DNA of 64,000 nucleotides from Maricurvus nonylphenolicus (GTDB lineage: Bacteria; Pseudomonadota; Gammaproteobacteria; Pseudomonadales; Cellvibrionaceae): NCBI RefSeq assembly GCF_042854845.1, contig NZ_AP031498.1, positions 806,001 to 870,000 of the forward strand. Reading direction: 5' to 3'. Shown here one piece after another: positions 8,966-18,006 of the stretch (positions within the stretch are counted from its first letter, which is position 1; each line of letters begins with the position of its first letter). The position numbers and the translations under genes are program-made. The notes under the pieces were generated by a model. The model made no database searches, was not told where the DNA came from, and saw only the letters and a program-made list of their open reading frames with translations.

Positions 8966-10255
8966 ATGTCTGGTAAACCTCAAAGTTCATTACGTAGAAA
9001 ACTGTTATTAGGCGGTTTGGCTATGGGTACTGTTGGTGCAGCACTGATAGCGAAGCCTTCTAAGCAGGGCAAAAATCACGAGCCCTATTATCAGCAGTTA
9101 AGCGGTGCGTTAGATCGCGCGCAGCTATCGCAGCCCACCATGGTGATTGATAAGTCTATTCTGAATGAGAATATTGCGTCGCTAACATCTCATATTGGCA
9201 ATCGTTTTGATTTTCGTATCGTGGCGAAATCCTTACCGTCATTACCACTGTTGGAGATGGTGATGCTGGGGGCAAATACCAACCGCTTGATGTTGTTTCA
9301 TCAACCGTTTTTAACGCAGGTAGCTCGTAAATTTCCACACGCCGATGTTCTGATGGGTAAACCCCTACCCGTTCAGGCGGCACAAAACTTTTACAGCAGC
9401 CTGGATAGTCAGCCTGCATTTAACAGCAGTACCCAATTGCAGTGGTTAATCGATTCCTTACCGCGCTTGAAGCAGTACCAGGCGCTGGCCGAATCCTTAA
9501 ATACACCGATGCAGATCAATATCGAGTTGGATGTTGGTTTGCACCGCGGTGGTGTGCAACAGGATCAGGAGTTGGCAGATATGCTTAAGCTGATCGAAGC
9601 TGATCCACGTTTACGCTTTTCCGGATTTATGGGCTATGAGCCGCATATTGCCAAATTACCGTTCGACAAAATTAAACTGCGCGATAAGGCGATGGGCGTT
9701 TACGCCGGGAAAATCGCTGTTGCCGAGCAGGTACTGGGCAGATCGTTGGAAGGTCTGACGTTAAATGCCGGAGGCAGCCCGACGTATCGTTTGTATAACG
9801 AAGGTAACTTCCCCCATAACGAATTGGCGGCCGGTTCCTGTTTGGTTAAACCCACGGATTTTGATTCGCCTGAATTGGTTGATCATCGTCCAGCCGCCTT
9901 TATTGCCACACCGGTACTGAAATCCCTGCAGACGACAGAGTTACCCGGTATTGATGGTCTGGGTAAGTTAATGTCCTTCTGGAACCCCAACCGCCAGCAG
10001 TCATTTTTTACCTACGGCGGTTACTGGAAAGCCAAGCCGGAGTCTCCTTCCGGTTTATCCGTTAATCCGCTCTATGGACGTTCTACTAACCAGGAAATGC
10101 TCAACGGTTCTGACAATGTTCAGTTGCAGCAGGATGACTGGGTATTCCTGCGCCCGACGCAAAGTGAATCGGTATTCCTGCAGTTTGGCGATATCGCCGT
10201 TTACGACCAGGGTGAAATTGTCGATCGCTGGCCGGTGCTGTCAGCAAATGCCTAA
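8966..10255 (+). CDS. Exported D-threonine-aldolase-like PLP enzyme (fold type III)
   Basis: This 429-residue protein resembles the D-threonine aldolase / DSD1 group of alanine-racemase-fold enzymes. FRIVAKSLPSLPL carries the likely PLP lysine (Lys88), IELDVGLHRGGV and NAGGSPTY match family segments, and the C-terminus ends in the typical WPVLSA strand. An N-terminal LRRKLLLGG plus hydrophobic stretch suggests Tat export, unusual for this family. Where D-threonine aldolases have metal-binding residues near the C-terminus, this protein reads RPTQSESVF, so aldolase activity is doubtful. I chose the ATG at 8966 after AAGGTGG. The cytochrome gene follows after 40 bases. Racemase or lyase activity on a beta-hydroxy amino acid is possible but unproven. 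Confidence 0.75.
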   Translation: MSGKPQSSLRRKLLLGGLAMGTVGAALIAKPSKQGKNHEPYYQQLSGALDRAQLSQPTMVIDKSILNENIASLTSHIGNRFDFRIVAKSLPSLPLLEMVMLGANTNRLMLFHQPFLTQVARKFPHADVLMGKPLPVQAAQNFYSSLDSQPAFNSSTQLQWLIDSLPRLKQYQALAESLNTPMQINIELDVGLHRGGVQQDQELADMLKLIEADPRLRFSGFMGYEPHIAKLPFDKIKLRDKAMGVYAGKIAVAEQVLGRSLEGLTLNAGGSPTYRLYNEGNFPHNELAAGSCLVKPTDFDSPELVDHRPAAFIATPVLKSLQTTELPGIDGLGKLMSFWNPNRQQSFFTYGGYWKAKPESPSGLSVNPLYGRSTNQEMLNGSDNVQLQQDDWVFLRPTQSESVFLQFGDIAVYDQGEIVDRWPVLSANA

Positions 10256-10295
10256 CCAGTTAAGAAAACACGAAGTAAGAAAGAGGTTCTTGTTA

Positions 10296-10673
10296 ATGAA
10301 GTCTTGGCCAACTGTAAAAAAGATAAGTGCGTGGTTATCCGCAAGCGTTGCGCTTGGCTGTGCCAGTGCTTATGCCGATATGACACCGCGTCAAACACAA
10401 TTGCTGGTACAGAACTGTGTGCAGTGTCATTCCAACCCCCATATCGGTGCACCGCTGATGGGCGATATGCAGGTGTGGGGCGAGTTGGCCAAGGAAAAAG
10501 GTGAGGAGGGTTTATTGCACAGTGTCATTTTTGGCCTGAAAGAAATGCCACCTTTGGGCAAGTGCAGTTCCTGCAGCGAAGAGGACTTTAGAGCCATGGT
10601 CCGTTTAATGGCTAACTTACCAACACCAGAAAAGAAAGCACAAGAAGTTGTACAAGCAGGAGATGTAAAATGA
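10296..10673 (+). CDS. Small periplasmic c-type cytochrome (cytochrome c5-like)
   Basis: This 125-residue protein has a signal peptide (about residues 1-28, ending SAYA), one heme-binding CVQCH motif (Cys41, Cys44, His45) and a probable axial methionine at Met84 in KEMPPLGKC. The following CSSC pair is typical of cytochrome c5-like proteins. It should accept electrons in the periplasm, most likely from the flavoprotein encoded next, whose ATG overlaps its stop (ATGA at 10670). I chose the ATG at 10296 because the longer upstream reading runs through the end of the PLP-enzyme gene and the signal peptide begins here. Confidence 0.9.
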   Translation: MKSWPTVKKISAWLSASVALGCASAYADMTPRQTQLLVQNCVQCHSNPHIGAPLMGDMQVWGELAKEKGEEGLLHSVIFGLKEMPPLGKCSSCSEEDFRAMVRLMANLPTPEKKAQEVVQAGDVK

Positions 10674-12094
10674 ATTCTCGCCGTAAATTTCTCCAGAATT
10701 CTATCACCCTGGCTGCCGGTGCTGCGGCAGCAACGTCCTTGACCGGTTGTGGTGTTGAAAATGTTGCTCTACCAAAATCGGCTGCTGAAAAGAATTTCAA
10801 GCCCGGTGGCCCGCTGCCCTGGATCAATTGGGCGGGCAATGAATCCTGTGTGCCGAGCGATAGGGCTGCACCTACTAACGAAGATGAGCTGATTAGTGTT
10901 TTGAAAGGGGCTAAAGGTCAAATTCGCCCTGTGGGTTCTGGTCATTCCTTCTCCGGTGTCGTGCCAACCGATCAAACCTTGTTAACCACTGACTTGATGC
11001 ACGGTGTGATTGATCACGATCCGGAAACCTTACAGGCGGAAGTCTGGGCCGGTACTCGTATGCATAACCTGACTCCGTTGCTCGATGGTATTGGTCAGGC
11101 GTTACCTAACCAGCCGGATATGGATTATCCCTCCATCGGTGGTGCCATGGCGACTTCCGTGCATGGCACAGGTATCGATTTTGGTTCCATGTCCAGTTAT
11201 GTGGCAGGCCTGACACTGGCAACCCCAGCAGGAGATTTGATCGAATGTAGCGCTGAAAAGAATGCCGACATTTTCCAGGCTGCACGCACGAATATCGGTG
11301 CTTTGGGCGTGGTTTCTCGTATGCGCTTACAAAATACCAAAGCCTTTAATATCACCGAAGTCAGCAAAATCGAATACACCAGTGACTTGCTGGAGAACCT
11401 CGATAAGCACTTCAGCGAAAACAGAAACTTCGAGTTTCTGCCTTTACCCTATACCAATTTAGCCCTATCGGTGTATACCAATGAGGCTAAACCTGGTGAT
11501 AAGAGTATTGGTGAAGATGATCCAAAAGCGGTTAATCAAATCCGTGAGGCCTTTGATATGACTGCCTGGGTTCCTGTGGTAGGCACGAAACTCTATGATA
11601 AAGCGTTGCATGCGGCCATTGATATGGATGCGGTAAGTACCACCCGTACCGGCCGATCATTCCAGGTTTTCCCTCACGATCGCATTGTGCGTTTCAGTGA
11701 GATGGAATATACCGTACCTGTGGAAGTTGGTCCTGCATGTTTAAAGGAAGTCCTCGCTACCATCGAAAAGAAAAAGCTGCCGCTGTCTATGCCGCTGGAA
11801 TACCGTCATATCAAGGCAGACGATATTTGGTTGTCGATGTATGAAGGCCAAGCAGGTGCTGCCATTTCCGTTCATCAGTATGCCGACTTAAAGTACAAGG
11901 AAATCTTCGCTGAGATTGAGCCGATTTTCTGGAAGTACGAAGGCCGTCCACACTGGGGCAAGATACACACCCTGGATGCCAAGCGCCTGAAGAATCTTTA
12001 TCCGCGCCACTGGCAGGACTTCCAGGAAGTTCGCCGTACGTTAGACCCTCAAGGCAAGATGTTAAACACACACCTGAAGAGACTATTCGTTTAA
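10670..12094 (+). CDS. Tat-exported ALO-family FAD oxidoreductase (cassette 1)
   Basis: This 474-residue protein starts with a twin-arginine signal (NSRRKFLQN) and a lipobox-like LTGC at residues 24-27, so it may be a Tat-exported lipoprotein. The FAD-binding domain of the VAO/PCMH type follows, with RPVGSGHSFSG containing His92, which in this family binds FAD covalently. The C-terminal D-arabinono-1,4-lactone-oxidase domain ends with the characteristic GRPHWGK and LDPQGKMLN motifs. Relatives oxidise sugar lactones or alditols, and plant galactonolactone dehydrogenase passes electrons to cytochrome c. The adjacent cytochrome therefore fits as electron acceptor. It is a paralog of the gene at 19775. 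The substrate is unknown. Confidence 0.88.
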   Translation: MNSRRKFLQNSITLAAGAAAATSLTGCGVENVALPKSAAEKNFKPGGPLPWINWAGNESCVPSDRAAPTNEDELISVLKGAKGQIRPVGSGHSFSGVVPTDQTLLTTDLMHGVIDHDPETLQAEVWAGTRMHNLTPLLDGIGQALPNQPDMDYPSIGGAMATSVHGTGIDFGSMSSYVAGLTLATPAGDLIECSAEKNADIFQAARTNIGALGVVSRMRLQNTKAFNITEVSKIEYTSDLLENLDKHFSENRNFEFLPLPYTNLALSVYTNEAKPGDKSIGEDDPKAVNQIREAFDMTAWVPVVGTKLYDKALHAAIDMDAVSTTRTGRSFQVFPHDRIVRFSEMEYTVPVEVGPACLKEVLATIEKKKLPLSMPLEYRHIKADDIWLSMYEGQAGAAISVHQYADLKYKEIFAEIEPIFWKYEGRPHWGKIHTLDAKRLKNLYPRHWQDFQEVRRTLDPQGKMLNTHLKRLFV

Positions 12095-12115
12095 TAGACT
12101 TTCTTTTCCTGACGG

Positions 12116-12146
12116 ATAGGCCGAGCGCTACAGTCTATCGGCCTAT
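12116..12146 (+). terminator. Possible terminator hairpin after cassette 1
   Basis: ATAGGCCGA at 12116-12124 pairs with TCGGCCTAT at 12138-12146. There is no clear T run, so it may be a weak or factor-dependent terminator. It lies 21 bases after the flavoprotein stop. Confidence 0.45.
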
Positions 12147-12217
12147 TCGGTCAGCGGTTCCTATTTATTTCCAAAAGCGTATGATAGCCCTACGAAACTC
12201 ACACAGAGATTCATCGT

Positions 12218-13279
12218 ATGGCTATATCAAGCAATAATAACGCCGATAGCATCACAGAATATTTTAATCTCGCCCTTACCGATGCCAGCCGCTTTCAGCT
12301 ACGCTCAGGCCAAAACTATATTCGCCATGATGCAGAGGCCGGGGTGGGCTATGAGTTTCTCTGTCAGCTACAGCCGGGTATTTTGCTCAGGGTGATGGAG
12401 TTTTCACGTACCGGTCATGTCATTGGCACGGAAGATGAGGAAACCATCATCCCCGGTAAAAAGTTAATTATGTCTTTTAGGTTAGTCGGCAATAGCAAGT
12501 TTCATCTGGCCGAGAATAACACCGATGTTGTTAAATCGGCGGCCGACATAGAAAAACTTACATCGTTCGAAATGTATGAGCGAAGTATGTTGATCTCTTA
12601 TTGTGAGGAGCAGGTCTGTCTCACCGATTCAGTCGAAAAAGATGAGCATTATCTTCTGGTAATGCTGATTTGTGATCTGCAGGTATTGTACAAAAAACCG
12701 TTTGGCTTGCAGGAAGAGCAACTGCCGCAGTGTATTCAATCTATTCTACAAGGTAAGCAGTACACGATTTCTGCCTTTACAATGAATGATGATATTGTAC
12801 AGGCGCTGCGAATCTTGATGAATACAGATACCTCCCATCCCTGTAGTCGTGCTTTCTTACAGGCTAAAACCGTCGAGCTGATGTGTCTAGCGTTATTCAA
12901 TATCGCGCAGCAGGAGAATCAGCAGGATCAGGAGTATATTTCAAACAAAGAGCGTGAACAGATGGCTGGGGCCAGTCAGTTGTTATTGCAAGGTTTACAG
13001 AGCCCGCCCAGCGTAGAGGAACTTGCCACTACCCTTGGTCTCAGTCAGAGCCGATTAAAGCGCTGTTTTAAGGCGCTTCATGGGTGCTCGATTTCGGATT
13101 ATATAATGAATGCGCGTATGCAGCATGCCCGCCAATTACTGACTGAAGGACAGTTGAATGTCACGCAAGTCGCAATGGAAGTGGGCTATGAGCATGTGTG
13201 TAACTTCAGTACCACCTTCAAACGCGAGTCCGGCATTACGCCCAAAGCCTTCCAGAAGCTTGCCACTGGGCGCAAATAG
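12218..13279 (+). CDS. AraC-family regulator (PchR-like)
   Basis: This 353-residue protein has an N-terminal effector domain without recognisable ligand residues and a C-terminal AraC helix-turn-helix pair: ELATTLGLSQSRLKRCFKALHG and VAMEVGYEHVCNFSTTFKRESG, followed by TPKAFQ. The layout resembles PchR-type regulators, which often control TonB receptors. It lies downstream of cassette 1 on the same strand but after a hairpin, so it probably has its own promoter. It may control cassette 1, the serine hydrolase downstream, or both; sequence alone does not decide. Confidence 0.85.
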   Translation: MAISSNNNADSITEYFNLALTDASRFQLRSGQNYIRHDAEAGVGYEFLCQLQPGILLRVMEFSRTGHVIGTEDEETIIPGKKLIMSFRLVGNSKFHLAENNTDVVKSAADIEKLTSFEMYERSMLISYCEEQVCLTDSVEKDEHYLLVMLICDLQVLYKKPFGLQEEQLPQCIQSILQGKQYTISAFTMNDDIVQALRILMNTDTSHPCSRAFLQAKTVELMCLALFNIAQQENQQDQEYISNKEREQMAGASQLLLQGLQSPPSVEELATTLGLSQSRLKRCFKALHGCSISDYIMNARMQHARQLLTEGQLNVTQVAMEVGYEHVCNFSTTFKRESGITPKAFQKLATGRK

Positions 13280-13466
13280 GCTTTTTGTCTTCTCTTACTT
13301 GAATATCAAAAATCAAAAGTTTTATAGCCCTCGCCAAAAGAAATCCTCCCTCTCTCTTGGTAGCCTAAAAATCCCAAATAGTGCTATTGCTCGCTAGGTG
13401 GAGAGCGGCCACGGGGGAGATGAGGCTGATAAAAGAGTTTCCAAATGAGAGTGAGGTAAGTAAAGT

Positions 13467-14684
13467 ATGAAACGAAAGGCGTTATTGATTCTGAGTGGGG
13501 CAGTACTATCGATTGTGGTATTAGGTGTGATAAATAAAACTAATATTGAGCGACTCTGGTTTGTAAAGAATTTATTTAGTGGTGCAGAGCAGTACCAGAA
13601 TTTTGGTCGCCTTCATGAAATGTTCCCCGTGACCACCATGACCGCTGCGGAAGAGGTGTTTAATTTCCCCAGTGGCGAACAGCTTGAATTACCGAAACGG
13701 TTCCATTATGAAAACAGTGCAATAGATGTCGAGGCGTTTTTGGATGCAACCGACACCAGCGGTTTATTGGTGCTACAGAATGGCAAGGTAAGGTTTGAGC
13801 GCTATATGCTGACAGGTGGGCGCGATGTCAATTGGTTATCTATGTCTGTTGCCAAGAGTGTTATTGCGTCGGGGATAGGTATCGCGATAGACGAAGGCTT
13901 AATCGATATCCAAAAAAGCATGACGGATTATGTACCTGCATTAAAAGGCTCGGCTTATGATCAGGTTCGGGTAAAAGATGTTTTACAGATGTCATCCGGT
14001 GCAGCCTGGAACGAAGACTACAGTAATCCTGATTCGGAAGTGCTGAAAATGGGGTGCGTCATGGCTGCTGGCGATTCCCTGAATGATTTTGTAGCGAATA
14101 TGACGCGCGAGTTTGAGCCTGGAACCGTAAATCGCTATAACTCGGGTGATACGCAAGCCTTGGGGTTGTTGTTAACTAAAGCAACAGGACGCTCAATCAC
14201 GGACTACCTGACGGAAAAGTTATGGCACCCATTGGGTATGGAATCAGACGCCTACTGGTTGATTGATGATTACCAGATGGAAATGGCATTTGGCGGACTG
14301 AATGCGACAGCACGCGATTACGCAAAGATTGGCGAACTCTATCGCTTAAAAGGCAACTGGCAGGGTAAACAGATCCTATCGGCACAATGGGTTCAAGATG
14401 CCACCACTCCTGATGCCCCACATTTAATGCCCGGCGTTAATAAAGACTTTCCTTTAGGTTATGCCTATCAATGGTGGATACCAGAATCATCTGAAGGGGA
14501 ATTTTCTGCAATAGGTGTATATAACCAGTTTATTTATGTGAATCCAGCTAGAGATTTGGTGATCGTAAAATTATCGGCTAACTCGGAATATGGTACGACC
14601 ATGACAGAAGAGGCCAACAAAGAGTTAAGAACCCTCGAACTCTTTAGGGCGATTGCTGAGAAAGCTACCGGTGAGATTATTTAA
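13467..14684 (+). CDS. Membrane-anchored serine hydrolase, class C beta-lactamase fold
   Basis: This 405-residue protein has an N-terminal hydrophobic anchor (residues 5-22) and the penicillin-recognising-enzyme motifs: SVAK with Ser127 and Lys130, and YNS at Tyr224-Ser226 in RYNSGDTQ. The third motif region is weak (GVYNQFIYVNP), as in esterases and 6-aminohexanoate-dimer hydrolase-like members, not true beta-lactamases. It probably hydrolyses an ester or amide bond in the periplasm. Its place between the two PLP/flavoprotein cassettes suggests a role in cleaving the imported substrate; this is inference. A strong hairpin follows. Confidence 0.85.
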   Translation: MKRKALLILSGAVLSIVVLGVINKTNIERLWFVKNLFSGAEQYQNFGRLHEMFPVTTMTAAEEVFNFPSGEQLELPKRFHYENSAIDVEAFLDATDTSGLLVLQNGKVRFERYMLTGGRDVNWLSMSVAKSVIASGIGIAIDEGLIDIQKSMTDYVPALKGSAYDQVRVKDVLQMSSGAAWNEDYSNPDSEVLKMGCVMAAGDSLNDFVANMTREFEPGTVNRYNSGDTQALGLLLTKATGRSITDYLTEKLWHPLGMESDAYWLIDDYQMEMAFGGLNATARDYAKIGELYRLKGNWQGKQILSAQWVQDATTPDAPHLMPGVNKDFPLGYAYQWWIPESSEGEFSAIGVYNQFIYVNPARDLVIVKLSANSEYGTTMTEEANKELRTLELFRAIAEKATGEII

Positions 14685-14694
14685 TGATGGGAGA

Positions 14695-14715
14695 TGGGGC
14701 TCAATCTGAGCCCCA
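14695..14715. terminator. Bidirectional terminator hairpin between convergent genes
   Basis: TGGGGCTCA and TGAGCCCCA form a perfect nine-base-pair stem with a three-base loop between the convergent serine hydrolase and TetR genes. The plus-strand downstream tail (CCTACTACTTTTATT) is only moderately T-rich. Confidence 0.7.
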
Positions 14716-14725
14716 CCTACTACTT

Positions 14726-15376
14726 TTATTCATCCGCGTTGTATCGAGGTAAATAAAGCTCCAGATAACTGGTAGCCGCTCGAAAACTTTCCTTAAAATA
14801 AAAATCCGTTATCTCGCCATGAGAGTAGTAAGACTGACTCCAAATGGCATCCACAATATCAATGGCTATTTCTAATTTCTGAATGGGCAGGTTAGGAAGG
14901 TTATCTTTGCCCCTCAGGCTTTCCATTGCACTATTGGCCAAGCGGGCAATGTTGGCTCTGTCGGCCGCGCGAACATCTTTGGATACTGATGATCCCAGAA
15001 TTAATTCCAAGGCCAGTGGGTGGGCGTGATAAAACTCACGGGTTAGCTGTAGATCCCGTTCAAAATTGTCCTGCCATGCCGTAAATGTCTGATTAGATTT
15101 AGTGGCGGTGATGTCGTCAGCCATTTTATCCAGATAGCGCTGAGCCAGGGCATAGTTTATCGCTACCGCCGATGGGAAAAGTCGATAGACCGATTGGGCC
15201 TGCAGCTCCGCTTTTTCTGCCACATCATAGATGCTGAGCTCTTCAACCTCTCCCTCTTCGAGTATGGCTTCCGCGCAATCCAGAATGTGCTCAAAGCGCT
15301 CACGGCTGCGCTGTTGGGTGGGCACTTTAGGTAGACGTTTATTGATCGAGCCCGTTTCAGGCATGTTAGACCTCAT
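14726..15376 (-). CDS. TetR-family transcriptional regulator
   Basis: This 216-residue protein has an N-terminal TetR helix-turn-helix (residues about 20-65, with RERFEHILDCAEAILEEG and AEKAELQAQSVYRLFPSAVAINYAL) and an all-helical ligand-binding domain. It is divergent from the second TBDR cassette. The 241-base gap contains several copies of an ATAAATATAAC-type box, so it is the probable repressor of itself and of cassette 2. The start at 15376 is used; Met5 at 15364 is an alternative. Confidence 0.9.
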   Translation of the reverse strand: MRSNMPETGSINKRLPKVPTQQRSRERFEHILDCAEAILEEGEVEELSIYDVAEKAELQAQSVYRLFPSAVAINYALAQRYLDKMADDITATKSNQTFTAWQDNFERDLQLTREFYHAHPLALELILGSSVSKDVRAADRANIARLANSAMESLRGKDNLPNLPIQKLEIAIDIVDAIWSQSYYSHGEITDFYFKESFRAATSYLELYLPRYNADE

Positions 15377-15387
15377 TGGTTAATAGT

Positions 15388-15599
15388 GTGACAAATATAA
15401 CATAGCTACCTGATTTCTACTGCCCTATTACTTGTTTGTACCTGTTTATCGTGATTTTTATAACGATATAGGCTTGATTAGCTCAAAAATCAAGAGTAGG
15501 CTTGCTTAAAGTGTTATAAATATAACGATTCTAAGTGATTGTTATCGATAAATATGACACTTTCCCCCAACTTAAGGGGGCATATCATATAAATATAAC
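15388..15599. promoter_or_regulatory. Repeated ATAAATATAAC boxes between tetR and receptor 2
   Basis: Four related 14-base boxes occur: 15388-15401 (GTGACAAATATAAC), 15513-15526 (GTTATAAATATAAC, palindromic except for the two central bases), 15545-15558 (TCGATAAATATGAC) and 15586-15599 (CATATAAATATAAC). The last ends 18 bases before the receptor start and the first is 12 bases before the TetR start. This placement suits operators of the TetR protein. Binding is inferred, not shown. Confidence 0.6.
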
Positions 15600-15617
15600 G
15601 ATTTTTGGAGAGTACAA

Positions 15618-17900
15618 ATGAGTCGCAATATGTTGAAAAAATCAGCATTAGCCTCTGCCATGGCCCTGGCTGCTAGCGGACAAATGGTTGCTGCAGAATC
15701 CTTCACCCTGGAAGAGATTGTAGTAACCGCTCAGAAGCGTACGGAAAGTGTGCAGGATGTACCGATTTCTATCAGTGCTATGTCGGCGGATTTCGTCGGT
15801 AAAGTAGGTGCACAAAGCATTGATGACCTGGGTATTCATACACCGGGCTTAGAAACCCGTGTTACTCAAGCGACCCAGCCACGTTTTTATATTCGCGGTA
15901 TTACGACCAACGATTTTGGTATCGGCTCTGATCCAGCAGTAGCCGTGTATGTGGATGGTGTATATTCCGGTCGTTCAGGCGCATCGATGACGGCGTTCCA
16001 AGATATTGAACGGATTGAAGTTTTGAAAGGACCGCAGGGCACGCTGTTTGGTAAAAATGCAGCAGCAGGCGCGATTCATTTGATTTCCAATAAGCCTTCT
16101 CAGGATTTTGAAGGCGGTGTGAATATCACGGCGGGAAATCACGGCAAGCGTAAAATCGAAGGCATGCTTAACGTACCACTGAGTGACACCTTGGCATTAC
16201 GCGTGAATGCGATGGATAACCACACCGATGGTTATCTGGACAATACGCTTACCGGTAGCGAGCTGGCTGATGAAAATAACGGTGGTGCCCGTGCGATGTT
16301 ATCTTGGCAGGCGACCGAAGATACCGATGTGCTATTCCAGATTGATTATGCCAACGTTGATCAGAGTGCTGCGGTAGACGTGTCTGCGATGACGCACGGT
16401 GATCTTTATGATGAGGACGTTGCGTTGGATACTGATCCTAAAGAAACCCTGGAGCTGTGGGGTGGTAGCATCACAGTGGAATCTGACTTTGATCCATTGA
16501 CCTTCACCTCCATTACCGCCATCAAACGTTTTGAAAGTAGCAACCTGCGCGATGAGGATGGTGCAAACTTTTTCACGCTCCCGCTAGCGGGGGTTGTGGG
16601 TTTTGATGTGCCCGTTCTCTTTAACACCAAAAACGAAGAAGAAAATACCTTCTTTAGCCAGGAGTTCCGTCTGAGTTCTCAAAATGATGAGAGCTTGCGC
16701 TGGACATTGGGTGCTATGTACTCCAGAGAACATGGTAAGCAGAACAGTATTGCTGAATTCTCTTCCGAGCTGATTAATTTGGAAACACTGTTAGCGGGAT
16801 CTCCGCTTGGCTTGCCAGGAGGCGCTGTTTTTGCCGAGTTGGCGAGCGGTGATTTGGTTAGCACCAGCGCTGCTGTATATGGTGATATGACCTACTCCAT
16901 CAACGAGGCTTTTGATCTGACGTTGGGCCTGCGTTACACCCGCGATGAAAAAGACTATGAGCTCACAGTGCCTGGCCCCACTTTGGATGGTGTGAGTCTG
17001 GGGCTACCTGTTGGTTTGGTTTTCCCCGATGTGGTTAACGGTTTTGAGCAAGATGAAACCTGGAACAACGTCAGCTCTCGTGTAGTACTGGATTATAAGT
17101 TCAGTGAAGATGCCATGCTCTATTTAAGTTATGCCACAGGCTATAAAGCGGGTGGTTTTAACTCAACTCAGTTGGCCAATCCGGTTGATGAAGAGAGCGT
17201 AACCAATATCGAACTGGGCCTGAAGAGTACCTGGATGGATTCACGCTTACGTATTAATGCGGCCGTTTATTCTTACGAGTATGAAGATCTGCAAGAATAC
17301 GACACCGTTGACAATAATTTAGGCCTGCCTGTATTGGTTATTCGTAATCAGGATGCCGAAGGTAATGGCTTCGAGATGGAAGTGACTTGGGCTGCCACTG
17401 AGAGCCTGACATTAAGTGCTAACTATAACTATTTGGATACTGAAATAACCGAATACCCTCTGTTTTTCAATGAGGGAGCTATGGAAGACCGCAAAGGAAA
17501 ATCCTTACCTGGTGTAGCAGATGAAACCTTTGGCGTAGGTGCTGAATATGTATTAGCCCTTGCGGATATAGGTGATCTGATTTTCCGTGCCGACTATAAC
17601 TACGTCGGTGAACGCGATGGTGCCACTCCGTTTGTTGATCCAGCTGATCCAGTCAATATTCTGATCGGCGCTAAAGCGGTAGAGGAAGAATATCTTGACG
17701 ATTTAGAGGATTCTTACTCTAACCTATCAGCAAGAGTTACTTTGGAAAGTGCTGAGGGGGATTGGAAGGTTTCTCTCTGGGGGCAAAACCTCACCGATGA
17801 AGAGTATTTAATCGACTTTGATGCTGGCGGTGTTAATACGTTCACGGGTATCCGTAATACGCCACGTGCTTATGGTATCGATTTAGGTTATCAGTTTTAG
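15618..17900 (+). CDS. TonB-dependent outer-membrane receptor (cassette 2)
   Basis: This 760-residue receptor has a signal peptide (about residues 1-27, ending MVAAE), a TonB-box-like LEEIVVTAQKR segment, a plug nearly identical to the receptor at 6602, and a beta-barrel ending GIDLGYQF. It shares most barrel strands with that paralog but differs in several extracellular-loop stretches, so the two probably take up related, not identical, substrates. It begins a cassette with a PLP enzyme, a cytochrome c and an ALO-type flavoprotein. GGAGAG lies upstream of the ATG and a hairpin terminator follows the stop. Confidence 0.95.
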   Translation: MSRNMLKKSALASAMALAASGQMVAAESFTLEEIVVTAQKRTESVQDVPISISAMSADFVGKVGAQSIDDLGIHTPGLETRVTQATQPRFYIRGITTNDFGIGSDPAVAVYVDGVYSGRSGASMTAFQDIERIEVLKGPQGTLFGKNAAAGAIHLISNKPSQDFEGGVNITAGNHGKRKIEGMLNVPLSDTLALRVNAMDNHTDGYLDNTLTGSELADENNGGARAMLSWQATEDTDVLFQIDYANVDQSAAVDVSAMTHGDLYDEDVALDTDPKETLELWGGSITVESDFDPLTFTSITAIKRFESSNLRDEDGANFFTLPLAGVVGFDVPVLFNTKNEEENTFFSQEFRLSSQNDESLRWTLGAMYSREHGKQNSIAEFSSELINLETLLAGSPLGLPGGAVFAELASGDLVSTSAAVYGDMTYSINEAFDLTLGLRYTRDEKDYELTVPGPTLDGVSLGLPVGLVFPDVVNGFEQDETWNNVSSRVVLDYKFSEDAMLYLSYATGYKAGGFNSTQLANPVDEESVTNIELGLKSTWMDSRLRINAAVYSYEYEDLQEYDTVDNNLGLPVLVIRNQDAEGNGFEMEVTWAATESLTLSANYNYLDTEITEYPLFFNEGAMEDRKGKSLPGVADETFGVGAEYVLALADIGDLIFRADYNYVGERDGATPFVDPADPVNILIGAKAVEEEYLDDLEDSYSNLSARVTLESAEGDWKVSLWGQNLTDEEYLIDFDAGGVNTFTGIRNTPRAYGIDLGYQF

Positions 17901-17930
17901 CAATCCTCTCCACATAGAGTGCTAGCTTGT

Positions 17931-17965
17931 CTCGGGCTTATTCTTAAGCCCGAGTCCTTTTCTTT
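17931..17965 (+). terminator. Intercistronic terminator or attenuator after receptor 2
   Basis: CTCGGGCTTA at 17931-17940 pairs perfectly with TAAGCCCGAG at 17945-17954 around a TTCT loop, followed by a T-rich tail (TCCTTTTCTTT). The bases just before it (CTCTCCACATAGAGTGCTA) closely match those before the cassette 1 hairpin, so the element was probably copied with the receptor. Confidence 0.85.
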
Positions 17966-18006
17966 GCAAATCGAATATCTCAGCAAGTTATTCAAACGAG
18001 GTAATT

